Positions 8,257 through 15,859 of a stretch of 33,190 nt of DNA are shown here, in pieces. Within the stretch, counting starts at the first letter, position 1. The number at the start of each line of letters is the position of its first letter. The stretch lies in contig JANLYO010000121.1 of the NCBI GenBank assembly GCA_031365665.1, positions 1 to 33,190 of the forward strand, written 5' to 3'. The stretch is from JANYCG01 sp031365665 (GTDB taxonomy: Bacteria > Pseudomonadota > Gammaproteobacteria > Burkholderiales > Burkholderiaceae_C). The notes under the pieces were generated by a model. That model was not told the DNA's origin, did not search any database, and saw nothing but the letters and a program-made list of their open reading frames with translations. The position numbers and the translations under genes were made by a program.

Positions 8257-8787
8257 ATGCAAACCGTGTGGAGCCCGTCGCTGCGGCTGCTGCATTGGCT
8301 CTTGGCGGTGTCAATGATCGTCAGTTTTGCCACCCATGAAGGCGGTGGCAAGTGGCATGAGTGGACGGGTTACGTGGCGCTGGCAGCAGCGCTCACACGA
8401 TTGGTGATGGGATTTACAGGCGCGGGTTATTGGCGCTTTGGGCAGTTTGTCCGCGCTGTGCCCGCCACCTGGGCTTACGCTTTGCAGGTTATCAAAAAGA
8501 CCGAGCCGCGTTTTCTGGGCCATAACCCGCTGGGAGCCTGGATGGTGCTGGCGCTCTTGGCTGATGCCATTGCCACGGGCCTGACCGGCTGGCTTTACAC
8601 CACGGATCGTTTCTTTGGCTACGCCTGGCTCGAGAGCCTGCACAGCGTGCTCGGGCATGCTTTGATTCCGCTTTTGGCCTTGCATCTGGCCGGTGTGGCG
8701 TTCACTTCCTGGCGGCATCGCGAAAACCTGCTGGCGGCCATGTTGCACGGCAAAAAACCTGCGGCAGGGCCGTCAGATCATGCTTGA
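8257..8787 (+). CDS. cytochrome b561-family membrane protein
   Basis: A 176-residue four-helix membrane cytochrome b (Ni/Fe-hydrogenase b-type cytochrome / b561 family). It starts with the family-typical VWSPSLRLLHWLLA helix (His13). Other histidines lie in KWHEWTGY and in the last helices LHSVLGHALIPLLALHLAGV, giving candidate ligands for two hemes. It would pass electrons between the quinone pool and a partner protein. I prefer ATG 8257; GTG 8239 would add six residues. Its upstream neighbour is the PepSY-like protein. Confidence 0.85.
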   Translation: MQTVWSPSLRLLHWLLAVSMIVSFATHEGGGKWHEWTGYVALAAALTRLVMGFTGAGYWRFGQFVRAVPATWAYALQVIKKTEPRFLGHNPLGAWMVLALLADAIATGLTGWLYTTDRFFGYAWLESLHSVLGHALIPLLALHLAGVAFTSWRHRENLLAAMLHGKKPAAGPSDHA

Positions 8788-9029
8788 GACGCACTTGCGA
8801 GGCGCCTGACAACGAGCATGTGCTTTTGGACACGATCGGGCGGGCTTTGACTTGCGATGCGACTCATCATGGACGGGGCGCGCCGTAAAGGTCAATGGGC
8901 GGCATTGACCTTTCGTCGCTGGTGCTGCTACAAATCGCAGCCATTGAGTCGGGGGCGGTGTAGCAGACGGTGACGCGCTGACGCTCGGTTGCGCGAGCGC
9001 AGTAGCAGGCTGGTGTGTACGTCCCTGGT
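8788..9029. other. intergenic region at the left edge of the accessory island
   Basis: There is no credible gene. It contains a perfect inverted repeat (AAAGGTCAAT at 8887-8896, seven-base loop, ATTGACCTTT at 8904-8913) that could terminate the cytochrome b561 transcript or be a binding site. A second small stem (CGCTCG/CGAGCG) lies near 8982-8999. Confidence 0.5.
8887..8913. repeat. perfect 10-bp inverted repeat
   Basis: AAAGGTCAAT, loop GGGCGGC, ATTGACCTTT. The stem is perfect, lies about 100 bp after the b561 stop codon, and has only three Ts at its end, so terminator function is uncertain. Confidence 0.6.
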
Positions 9030-9098
9030 GGGATCAGGCCGATGGGGCGCTCGGCTCCGCGGCTGTCCCCCGCAGCGGCCTTCGCCGCCTGCTCCTCC
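9030..9098 (-). repeat. 69-bp GC-rich repeat, left copy (inverted)
   Basis: Read on the minus strand, it matches 11136-11204 at 65 of 69 positions by my hand alignment. The shared core includes GCTGCGGGGGACAGCCGCGG and ends in CGGCCTGATCCC. The two copies face each other around the IS element and the small membrane-protein gene. Shorter relatives of its end are at 10350 and 25041. Confidence 0.85.
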
Positions 9099-9159
9099 TA
9101 ATATTATCAAGCTGCCCCGGCCGCGCTGGAAGGGGCCCGAGTCGTTGACCCCGTGCTCC

Positions 9160-9336
9160 TCCTTGGGACATTGATCCCGACATCAAGACTGGTGCACGAC
9201 TCGGTTTCGATGCTGTAGCTCGTACGGTGTCTTGGGGCGCTGCTGTCGGGCCTTTTGGCCTGATGGCGGCGACCCCGCATATTAGGATGCGCATGTCGAA
9301 TACAGCGTGTGGTTCCTGTTCACAGGGAGGTTTGAC
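9160..9336 (+). ncRNA. candidate IS110 bridge RNA region
   Basis: In the IS110 group, the non-coding left end upstream of the transposase encodes the bridge RNA that pairs with target and donor DNA. Here that space holds two hairpins: TCGGGCC-TTTT-GGCCTGA (one wobble pair, about 9247-9264) and CGCAT-ATTAGG-ATGCG (about 9277-9292). The position and structure fit, but I did not derive a full fold or the guide loops. Confidence 0.35.
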
Positions 9337-10317
9337 ATGCGGTATTTCCTCGGAATCGATGTCAGCAAAGCCAAGCTGGATGTGGCCTTGCTGCTGGCCA
9401 ATGGCAAGTTCAAGTCCAAGGTGTTCGCCAACAGCGCCCAGGGCTTTGAAGCTCTGCTGCACTGGCTGCTGGGCCACATGCCCGACGCACGCGAGGCGCT
9501 GCACATCGGCATGGAAGCCACCGGCAGCTACCACGAGGCGCTGGCCTGTTTCCTGAGCGACCATGGCCTGATGGTGTCCGTGGTCAATCCGCTGTTGGTC
9601 AAGCGTTTTGCCGAGGTCAACCGGCTGCGCAACAAAACCGATGGCGGTGATGCCAAATGCCTGGCCCTGTTCTGCCAGGCGCAAAGGCCTGAGCGCTGGC
9701 AAGTTCCCACGTTGGCTGTCAGGGCGCTGCAAGCATTGGTGGCTCGTCTGGATGCCTTGCAGGCCATGCGCCAAGCCGAGTGCAACCGCCTGGAGGTCGC
9801 GCACAGCTCTGTGACAGACTCGGTGCGCCAGGTGATCAACGGCCTGGACGCAGCCATCGTACAGATCAAGGCCCAGATTGCCAGCACCATCGACGATGAC
9901 CCCGATCTGAAGCAACGCGCAGCGTTGTTGCAATCGATTCCAGGCCTGGGCGACAAGACGATCCCGCAGCTGCTGGCCTACATTGGGCGTCCCGAGCGCT
10001 TCAAAAGCGTCAAAGCGCTGACTGCATTTGCCAGCCTGTCGCCGCTGATCCGACAGTCGGGCTCTTCACTGAACAGCCATCAAGGAACCCATCCCATGGG
10101 GCATCAGCAGCTCAAGCGGGCGTTGTACTTTCCAGCGATGGTGGCTGCGCGTTACAACCCCTTGGTGACGGTATTCTGGGACAGGCTCAAAGCCCAGAAC
10201 AAACCGGGCAAAGTCATCGTGGTGGCTTGCATGCACAAGCTGCTGGCGATTGCGTACGGCGTGCTACGCTCAGGAAAACCGTTCGATCCCAACTATTTGA
10301 AGCCAATCACCACTTGA
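9337..10317 (+). CDS. IS110-family transposase (DEDD recombinase)
   Basis: 326 residues. The N-terminal RuvC-like DEDD domain shows D8 (FLGIDVSKAKLD), E60 (GMEATGSY), D102 and D105 (NKTDGGDAK). The C-terminal Transposase_20 domain has SIPGLGDKTIPQLLAYIG and the Ser-containing RQSGSSLNSHQG segment, with LKRALYFPAM behind it. It is full length with no frameshift, so it is probably functional. The ATG at 9337 is selected because GGGAGG lies 5-6 nt upstream; an earlier in-frame codon at 9307 has no such site. It excises and inserts the IS using the element's bridge RNA. Confidence 0.93.
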   Translation: MRYFLGIDVSKAKLDVALLLANGKFKSKVFANSAQGFEALLHWLLGHMPDAREALHIGMEATGSYHEALACFLSDHGLMVSVVNPLLVKRFAEVNRLRNKTDGGDAKCLALFCQAQRPERWQVPTLAVRALQALVARLDALQAMRQAECNRLEVAHSSVTDSVRQVINGLDAAIVQIKAQIASTIDDDPDLKQRAALLQSIPGLGDKTIPQLLAYIGRPERFKSVKALTAFASLSPLIRQSGSSLNSHQGTHPMGHQQLKRALYFPAMVAARYNPLVTVFWDRLKAQNKPGKVIVVACMHKLLAIAYGVLRSGKPFDPNYLKPITT

Positions 10318-10349
10318 CAAACACAACGGTGTCTTGATGCCGCTACGCC

Positions 10350-10373
10350 GAGTGCCCCATCGACCTGATCCTG
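10350..10373 (+). repeat. partial copy of the extragenic GC-rich repeat
   Basis: GAGTGCCCCATCGACCTGAT followed by CCTG resembles the end of the 69-bp repeat (GAGTGCCCCGTCGGCCTGAT). It directly follows the IS110 transposase region and probably forms the right half of the interrupted insertion site. Confidence 0.6.
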
Positions 10374-10404
10374 GTTGAGGGGCGGGTGGTCAAGCGTTGA
10401 AGAC

Positions 10405-10425
10405 ATTGAGGCCAAGCCTTTTTTA
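10405..10425 (+). terminator. weak terminator candidate after the IS
   Basis: A short stem AGGC-CAA-GCCT is followed by a run of six Ts. The stem is only 4 bp, so the call is tentative. Confidence 0.25.
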
Positions 10426-10576
10426 GATTTAATGGTCGAACCGATTTGAGCCGTGCCGCAGCAGGACGAATCAATCATCTATGATTCGGCTCATGACCCC
10501 AATCAACGGCAGCAACTTTAGTCAACCGCAGGTTTTGCGGGAGACGCTCCGTTAGCGTCCGGTCGGGAGCACGCCT

Positions 10577-10852
10577 ATGCAAGCGTTCTGGGTATATTTC
10601 GGTATCGCTGTTGCGGTCGCGTTCATGTTTGGCTGGCGTGAGCAACGCAAATCCGTTGCTTACATGAAGGCGTTATTTGCGGGAACAGCCATATTGTTCG
10701 TTCCCAGCTGTGTACCGATGTTTGTTCAGAATCCAGTCGAAGCAAATCGCGCTGCCGAGTCTTTTTTTTGGGCGCTTCCGCTTTTCTTGCTGTGGTTTGT
10801 AGCTGGCCCTGTTTCAGTTAAATTTGCAAGGCTATTGAAAAATGGCGATTGA
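10577..10852 (+). CDS. small membrane protein of unknown function
   Basis: A 91-residue protein with three hydrophobic segments: VYFGIAVAVAFMFGW, MKALFAGTAILFVPSCVPMF and FFWALPLFLLWFVAG. The GC content is lower than in neighbouring genes. GGGAG lies about 9 nt before the ATG. A GACGCT-CCGTT-AGCGTC hairpin stands immediately upstream and an imperfect long inverted repeat immediately downstream (10869-10935), which gives a gene-cassette-like appearance. I do not recognise a family. Its position beside an IS in an island suggests horizontal acquisition. Confidence 0.55.
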   Translation: MQAFWVYFGIAVAVAFMFGWREQRKSVAYMKALFAGTAILFVPSCVPMFVQNPVEANRAAESFFWALPLFLLWFVAGPVSVKFARLLKNGD

Positions 10853-10868
10853 TAGACTGGTCGCCTAC

Positions 10869-10935
10869 ATAACAATCGATACGGACCCGCAACAGCGGGA
10901 AGGGGTGACGCAGCAGCTTGTTGTGGGTCGGTTAT
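10869..10935. repeat. imperfect inverted repeat after the small membrane gene
   Basis: GACCCGCAACAGC (10884-10896) pairs with GCTTGTTGTGGGTC (10916-10929) with one bulged base and one mismatch. Outside this, ATAAC (10869-10873) pairs with GTTAT (10931-10935) after an asymmetric bulge. The layout recalls an attC recombination site, but the cores do not fit RYYYAAC/GTTRRRY well. Confidence 0.5.
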
Positions 10936-11258
10936 TCGTGCGTAAGGTGTAAACAGAGGCATGGACGGATCAGGCCTTTTTAAGTTGCCAAACCGTTATG
11001 CGGCTGCGCCCGCAGCCCAGCCTAACTGGCCATGCCTGCTGTCCAGACCGGCGCGAGTGATTGGTCATTGACGCTTAACCACCCGCATCCGGCAATCAGT
11101 TCAGGTCGGCGGGGCGTTCTGCGCAGCGGCATCAAGGAGGAGCAGTCGGCGAAGGCCGCTGCGGGGGACAGCCGCGGAGCAGAGTGCCCCGTCGGCCTGA
11201 TCCCGTCCCCAACCGATACAAAAGCCTGTTACTTCCAAACTGGCAGGCAGGAGGCTGG
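10936..11258. other. structured non-coding stretch downstream of accD
   Basis: No gene is supported. It holds a perfect GGCTGC-GCCC-GCAGCC hairpin (11002-11017) and the right copy of the 69-bp repeat. No intrinsic terminator for the minus-strand accD transcript stands out. folC, the usual next gene after accD in this order, is absent. Confidence 0.5.
11136..11204 (+). repeat. 69-bp GC-rich repeat, right copy
   Basis: This is the inverted counterpart of 9030-9098, with four mismatches in 69. It begins GGAGGAGCAG and ends CGGCCTGATCCC. It lies 54 bp beyond the accD stop codon. Confidence 0.85.
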
Positions 11259-12131
11259 TCAGCTCACCGCATCCGCAGGCTGCCGCTGCAACATGGCCAG
11301 CGCATTGGCGATGGTCTTGCGCAGCTCGCGGCGGTCGGAGATGAAATCGATGGCGCCTTTTTGCATCAGGAATTCCGAGCGCTGGAAACCTTCTGGCAGG
11401 GTGACGCGCACGGTGGACTCGATCACGCGCGGGCCGGCAAAACCGATCAAGGCCTTGGGCTCGGCGATCACCAGGTCACCCAGGAAGGCGAAACCTGCGC
11501 TCACGCCGCCCATGGTCGGGTCGGTCAGCACACTCACGAAAGGCAGGCCTTTTTTGGCCAGGCGGGTCAGGGCGGCGTTGGTTTTGGCCATTTGCATCAA
11601 CGACAGCAAGCCCTCCTGCATGCGCGCGCCACCGGTGGCGGTGAAGCAGATGAAGGGCACTTTTTGCTCAATGGCCGCGTGGACGCCGCGCACGAAGCGC
11701 TCGCCCACCACCGAGCCCATGCTGCCGCCCATGAACTCGAATTCGAAACAAGCCACAACCACGGCAATCGAATGCACCGCGCCGCCCATCACCACCAGCG
11801 CGTCGGTCTCGTCGGTGTTTTCAAGCGCTTCCTTGAGGCGCTCGGGGTACTTGCGGCTGTCTTTGAATTTGAGCGCATCGACGGGCAGCACTTCCTGGCC
11901 GATTTCGTAACGGCCTTCGTTGTCCAGAAACACGTTGAGCCGAGCCCGCGCGCCGATGCGGTGGTGATGGCTGCAGCTGGGGCAGACGTTTTGGTTTTGC
12001 TCCAGATCGGTCTTGTACAGCACCGACTCGCAGCTTGGGCATTTGATCCACAAGCCTTCGGGCACACTGCGCCGCTCGGCCGGGTCGGTGTGCTGGATTT
12101 TGGAGGGCAGCAGTTTTTCTAGCCAGGACAT
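11259..12131 (-). CDS. accD: acetyl-CoA carboxylase carboxyltransferase subunit beta
   Basis: 290 residues. AccD pairs with AccA to move the carboxyl group from biotin to acetyl-CoA, giving malonyl-CoA for fatty acid synthesis in the cytoplasm. The N-terminal zinc ribbon is intact (C31, C34, C50, C53 in CPSC and CPSC). The crotonase-like core shows VVACFEFEFMGGSMGSVVGERF, TATGGARMQEG and DPTMGGVSAGFAFLGD. It lies 41 bp after trpA, in the common betaproteobacterial order trpF-trpB-trpA-accD. Downstream the usual folC is replaced by the IS-containing island. Confidence 0.97.
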   Translation of the reverse strand: MSWLEKLLPSKIQHTDPAERRSVPEGLWIKCPSCESVLYKTDLEQNQNVCPSCSHHHRIGARARLNVFLDNEGRYEIGQEVLPVDALKFKDSRKYPERLKEALENTDETDALVVMGGAVHSIAVVVACFEFEFMGGSMGSVVGERFVRGVHAAIEQKVPFICFTATGGARMQEGLLSLMQMAKTNAALTRLAKKGLPFVSVLTDPTMGGVSAGFAFLGDLVIAEPKALIGFAGPRVIESTVRVTLPEGFQRSEFLMQKGAIDFISDRRELRKTIANALAMLQRQPADAVS

Positions 12132-12172
12132 GGTGTGGGTTCCTCAGGTGTCCGAAATTGGAATCAGCGCCA

Positions 12173-12994
12173 TTATGAATCCAGCGCGGCTCGGACTTCG
12201 CGCAGGAAACTTTCAAGCACCGGCACCACCTGGTGGCGGGGCTGGTCGGCAATGATCTGGATGATTTTGGTGCCAATGACCACTGCATCGGCGACCTTGC
12301 CGATGATTTTCGCGGTGGCGGCGTCGCGGATGCCGAAGCCTACACCCACGGGAATGCCCACGTGGGCGCGGATGCGCGGCAGCATGGCCTCCACCGCGCC
12401 GGTATCCAGCGTGCCCGCGCCCGTCACGCCTTTGAGCGAGACGTAATACACGTAACCCGTGGCGATTTTGGCGATCTGGGCCATGCGTTCGGATGTGGAG
12501 GTGGGGGCCAGCAGGAAGATCAAATCCAGATTGGCGGCGCGCAGCTCGACGGCAAAGGCCTCGCACTCTTCAGGCGGATAGTCGACGACCAGCATGCCGT
12601 CAACCCCGGCGGCGGCGGCGTCACGCACGAAGGCGCTTTGGCCGTGGGTGGAAGGGTGTTTTTGGTTGTAGCGTTCAATCGGATTGGCGTAACCCATCAA
12701 CACCACGGGCGTTGAGTTGTCCTTCAAGCGGAACTCGCGCACCATTTGCAGGATTTGCACCAGGCCCACACCAGCGGCCAAGGCTTGGTCTCCCGCCTTC
12801 TGGATCACCGGGCCGTCGGCGGAAGGGTCGGAGAAGGGCACGCCCAGCTCGATCACGTCGGCCCCGGCCGCCACCATGCCGCGCATTAGCGCAGGTGTGA
12901 TGTCGGGATAAGGGAAACCGGCGGTGACGTAGGGGATGAGGGCTTTGCGGTTTTCCGCTTTGAGCCGTGTAAAAGTGGCGGTAATCCGGCTCAT
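12173..12994 (-). CDS. trpA: tryptophan synthase alpha chain
   Basis: 273 residues. TrpA cleaves indole-3-glycerol phosphate to indole, which tunnels to TrpB. The catalytic residues E49 (VIELGVPFSDPSADGP) and D60 are at the same numbers as in the E. coli enzyme. The GVTGAGTLDTGA loop and the PVGVGFGIRD phosphate-binding region are present. The ATG (12992-12994) overlaps the trpB stop as ATGA, indicating coupled, stoichiometric synthesis of the alpha2-beta2 complex. A longer in-frame upstream extension is only a shadow of trpB. Confidence 0.97.
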   Translation of the reverse strand: MSRITATFTRLKAENRKALIPYVTAGFPYPDITPALMRGMVAAGADVIELGVPFSDPSADGPVIQKAGDQALAAGVGLVQILQMVREFRLKDNSTPVVLMGYANPIERYNQKHPSTHGQSAFVRDAAAAGVDGMLVVDYPPEECEAFAVELRAANLDLIFLLAPTSTSERMAQIAKIATGYVYYVSLKGVTGAGTLDTGAVEAMLPRIRAHVGIPVGVGFGIRDAATAKIIGKVADAVVIGTKIIQIIADQPRHQVVPVLESFLREVRAALDS

Positions 12995-14313
12995 GCTGGA
13001 ACCCCGGCTTTGTGCAACGTGACTGGCTGAGCGCCACCCTTGACGGCCTGCCCTTGGCAACTCGGCCTGCAAAAGAAGTCGCCGCCGCTCAAATCTGCCA
13101 CGGTGCCGATGTCCTTGTCGCCGCGCCCGGAGAGGTTGACCAAAATGGACTGATCCGGTTGCATGGTTTTGGCCAGTTTCATGGCGTAGGCCACGGCGTG
13201 GCTGGATTCCAGCGCAGGGATGATGCCTTCCGTGCGGCACAGGTAGTGGAAGGCGTCCAGCGCTTCTTTGTCGGTGATGCCGACGTATTCCGCGCGGCCC
13301 ATGTCCATCAGGTGGGCGTGTTCGGGGCCCACGCCGGGGTAATCCAAGCCCGCGCTGATGCTATGGGTTTCGGTGACCTGGCCGTCGTCGTCCTGTAGCA
13401 CGTAGGTGCGGTTGCCGTGCAACACGCCGGGGCTGCCGCGTTGCAGCGAAGCGGAGTGTTTGCCGCTCTCCATGCCTTCACCCGCCGCTTCCACGCCGAT
13501 CAAGCGGGTTTCTTTGTGCGCGATGTAGGGGTAAAAAATACCCATCGCGTTGCTGCCGCCGCCCACGCAGGCGACCACAGCATCCGGCTGCGCCGTCTTG
13601 CAGCCCCCGGCCTTGAGCATCTCGGGCATCTGCACCCGGCATTCCTTGCCGATCACACTTTGAAAATCACGCACCATCATCGGGTAGGGGTGGGGCCCGG
13701 CCACGGTGCCGATGATGTAGAAGGTGTTGTCCACATTGGCCACCCAGTCGCGCATGGCTTCGTTCAAGGCGTCTTTGAGTGTTTTGCTACCGCTGGTCAC
13801 AGGGACGACGGTGGCGCCCAGCAGCTTCATTCGGTAGACGTTGGGGCTTTGCCGCTTGACGTCTTCGCTGCCCATGTAGACCACACATTCCAGGCCGTAA
13901 CGGGCGCAAATGGTGGCCGTGGCCACACCGTGCTGGCCGGCGCCGGTTTCTGCGATCACGCGTGGTTTGCCCATGCGTTTGGCCAGCATGGCCTGGCCAA
14001 TGGTGTTGTTGATCTTGTGTGCGCCGGTGTGGTTGAGATCCTCACGTTTGAGGAAAATCTGTGCGCCACCCTGTTCGCGGCTCATGCGCACAGCGTGGTA
14101 CACGGGCGAAGGGCGCCCGACAAAATGCGCCAGCTCCGATTCGAATTCAGCGATAAAGGCAGGGTCGTGCTGGTATCGGGCGTAAGCGGCTTTGAGCTCG
14201 TTGACGGCGTGGGTCAGGGTTTCGGAGATGAAACTGCCGCCGTAAATGCCGAAGTGGCCCTTGTCGTCAGGCAATGCGTAAGGCGCGGAATCAGGTTGTT
14301 GGTAATCTTTCAT
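12991..14313 (-). CDS. trpB: tryptophan synthase beta chain
   Basis: 440 residues. TrpB condenses indole with L-serine using PLP. The PLP lysine is K100 in HTGAHKINN, and the GGGSNAMG phosphate loop is intact. The protein is about 40 residues longer than E. coli TrpB, mostly through a C-terminal extension with two Cys (FFCRPSCQGQAVKGGA) and a slightly longer N-terminus. The start at ATG 14311-14313 lies 23 nt inside the end of trpF, and its stop overlaps the trpA start, so trpF-trpB-trpA form a tightly coupled unit. Confidence 0.97.
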   Translation of the reverse strand: MKDYQQPDSAPYALPDDKGHFGIYGGSFISETLTHAVNELKAAYARYQHDPAFIAEFESELAHFVGRPSPVYHAVRMSREQGGAQIFLKREDLNHTGAHKINNTIGQAMLAKRMGKPRVIAETGAGQHGVATATICARYGLECVVYMGSEDVKRQSPNVYRMKLLGATVVPVTSGSKTLKDALNEAMRDWVANVDNTFYIIGTVAGPHPYPMMVRDFQSVIGKECRVQMPEMLKAGGCKTAQPDAVVACVGGGSNAMGIFYPYIAHKETRLIGVEAAGEGMESGKHSASLQRGSPGVLHGNRTYVLQDDDGQVTETHSISAGLDYPGVGPEHAHLMDMGRAEYVGITDKEALDAFHYLCRTEGIIPALESSHAVAYAMKLAKTMQPDQSILVNLSGRGDKDIGTVADLSGGDFFCRPSCQGQAVKGGAQPVTLHKAGVPA

Positions 14314-15013
14314 TGAAATGTCCTGCAAGGCGTCTGTCGGCTTCGCGCACGGCGGCGACAAACTGGTTGATCTTGTCAGCGTCTTTGATGCCTTTGAGGG
14401 GTTTTCCGTCAGGGCCATCGGCTTCGACGCCGGAGCTCACATCCACCGCCAGCGTTTTACAGCGCGGGCGCACCTGCAAGATGCCGTCGGCCACGTTTGC
14501 AGCATTGAGCCCACCACTTAAGACGAGGTGAGCGTTGACGTTTGGAGGAAGCAGTGACCAATTGAAAACCTTGCCGCCACCGCCATAACCGTCGACGTGG
14601 GCGTCGAGCAGGATGGCTTGGGCGTTTGAATAGTCGTGAGCGTATTTTACGAGGTCAAAGGAGGCCGCGCCAGCATCCAGCGGAATTCTGGCCGCACGCA
14701 CGTAAGGGCGGGCACCACCTCCGGTGACTGAATCACAGTCTGTGGGGGATTCATCACCATGAAACTGGATGGTAGCCCCCTGAATCTTGAGGCAATCAGC
14801 TACTATTTCAGTAGCATCCGCATTGACGTAAAGCAACACGGGCGTGATAAATGGCGGCAATCTGCGGGCCAGCTCGGCAGCGCGCTGGATCGTCACGTAA
14901 CGCGGGCTTTTGGCGTAACGCACGAAGCCGACGGCATCGGCCCCCGCTGCAACGGCTGCGTCAACGTCCTGCTCGCGGGTGAGACCGCATATCTTGATTC
15001 TGGTTCGGATCAT
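14291..15013 (-). CDS. trpF: phosphoribosylanthranilate isomerase
   Basis: 240 residues. It performs the Amadori rearrangement of N-(5-phosphoribosyl)anthranilate in tryptophan synthesis. The catalytic Cys is C9 (IKICGLT), and the catalytic Asp sits in LAVDVSSGVE. The start is ATG 15011-15013, overlapping the truA stop as ATGA; a TTG three codons earlier is less likely. An AT-rich codon patch encodes DATEIVADCLKIQGA where homologues have ordinary GC-rich sequence. It contains a 6-bp hairpin at 14799-14815 matching the dispersed repeat core, and it seems to lengthen a surface loop. Confidence 0.95.
   Translation of the reverse strand: MIRTRIKICGLTREQDVDAAVAAGADAVGFVRYAKSPRYVTIQRAAELARRLPPFITPVLLYVNADATEIVADCLKIQGATIQFHGDESPTDCDSVTGGGARPYVRAARIPLDAGAASFDLVKYAHDYSNAQAILLDAHVDGYGGGGKVFNWSLLPPNVNAHLVLSGGLNAANVADGILQVRPRCKTLAVDVSSGVEADGPDGKPLKGIKDADKINQFVAAVREADRRLAGHFNERLPTT
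14799..14815 (+). repeat. repeat-like 17-nt hairpin inside trpF
   Basis: GCTACTATTTCAGTAGC is a perfect 6-bp stem with a 5-nt loop. It matches the core of intergenic copy C (GCTACTATTTATATAGC) at 14 of 17 positions and lies in an AT-rich patch of an otherwise GC-rich gene. Confidence 0.5.
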
Positions 15014-15813
15014 GGCAACCAATCATACGCAGGTGTGGCGTCCGGCAGGCCCCAAGCCGGCGCGTAACGAGGCCCCATGAAATACAGGCCGTCGGGCGAA
15101 AACGTCGGCGCAGCGGCATCCCGGTTGCGCGCGGCCAGCACCTCGCTGATCCATTCTGGCCCCTGGCGACCGTCACCCACGACCAGCAGGCAACCCATCA
15201 GGTTGCGGATCATGTGGTGCAGGAAGGCGTTGGCTTCGAATTCAAAGCGCCAGTAAGCGCCGTGCTGGGTGATGTCGATGCGTTGCAAGGTTTTCACAGG
15301 CGAGAGCGCCTGGCAACTCGATGCACGGAAGCTGGAGAAATCATGCTCACCCAGGAGCCGCGCGGCAGCGTCTTGAAGCGCCTGTAGCTGTAAGGGCTGA
15401 TAAACCCAGCCCACCCGTCCGGTCTCAACACTTGGCCGCACTTTGGATGCGAGCAGCACGTAGGCGTATCTGCGTGACAGGGCACTGGCGCGGCAATGGA
15501 AATCGCGCTGCACCTCATGCGCCCACTGCACGGCAATGTCGCGTGGCAGCAGCGCGTTGACGCCTCGCACCCAAGCCCAGGGCTCCCGCACCGCGTCAGT
15601 GTCGAAATGCACGACCTGCATCAGGCCGTGGACGCCTGCGTCGGTGCGGCCTGCGCACAGAGTGGGCAGGCGGGTTTGTCCGGTGGTGGCGGTCAGGGCG
15701 GTGAATTCGGCCAGCGCGGCTTCGAGCTTGTCCTGCACGGTTTGCCCAGAAGCCTGGCTTTGCCAGCCCTGGTAGGCCTGCCCGTTGTAACTGAGACCGA
15801 GCGCAATCCTCAC
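15010..15813 (-). CDS. truA: tRNA pseudouridine synthase A
   Basis: 267 residues. TruA converts U38-U40 of tRNA anticodon stem-loops to pseudouridine. The catalytic Asp is D58 in AGRTDAGVHG. The RRYAYVLL, SFRASSCQALSPVKTL and FEFEANAFLHHMIRNLMG segments are all typical. It begins with GTG at 15811-15813, 46 bp after fimV, and its TGA overlaps the trpF ATG, so trpF translation depends on truA translation. Confidence 0.96.
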   Translation of the reverse strand: MRIALGLSYNGQAYQGWQSQASGQTVQDKLEAALAEFTALTATTGQTRLPTLCAGRTDAGVHGLMQVVHFDTDAVREPWAWVRGVNALLPRDIAVQWAHEVQRDFHCRASALSRRYAYVLLASKVRPSVETGRVGWVYQPLQLQALQDAAARLLGEHDFSSFRASSCQALSPVKTLQRIDITQHGAYWRFEFEANAFLHHMIRNLMGCLLVVGDGRQGPEWISEVLAARNRDAAAPTFSPDGLYFMGPRYAPAWGLPDATPAYDWLP

Positions 15814-15859
15814 ATGAAGGGCGTCACACAGAAGGCGTCTTCACCAAAACTGCTGCCAC

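Larger units (their letters stand above)
9160..10357 (+). mobile_element. IS110-family insertion sequence (ends approximate)
   Basis: One transposase gene with about 180 bp of non-coding DNA before it and 40-50 bp after it fits the IS110 layout, which lacks terminal inverted repeats and target duplications. The ends are inferred. The left flank ends in CCGTGCTCC (9151-9159) and the right flank resumes with CCATCGACCTGATCC (from 10357). Joined, they recreate the extragenic repeat seen intact at 25041 (25 of 27 positions). The true ends could be shifted by several bases because GTGC-CC occurs at both edges. Confidence 0.6.

Noticed and set aside
10869..10935. attC recombination site
   Set aside because: The arms pair, but the outer cores do not fit RYYYAAC/GTTRRRY and the bulge is too asymmetric, so it is listed only as an inverted repeat.
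11032..12122. Plus-strand frames opposite accD and its downstream region
   Set aside because: They run opposite accD, whose zinc ribbon and catalytic core are intact, and show antisense-type composition.
13417..14316. 299-codon plus-strand frame opposite trpB
   Set aside because: trpB is certain, and the opposite frame is a His/Gly/Ala-rich antisense shadow.
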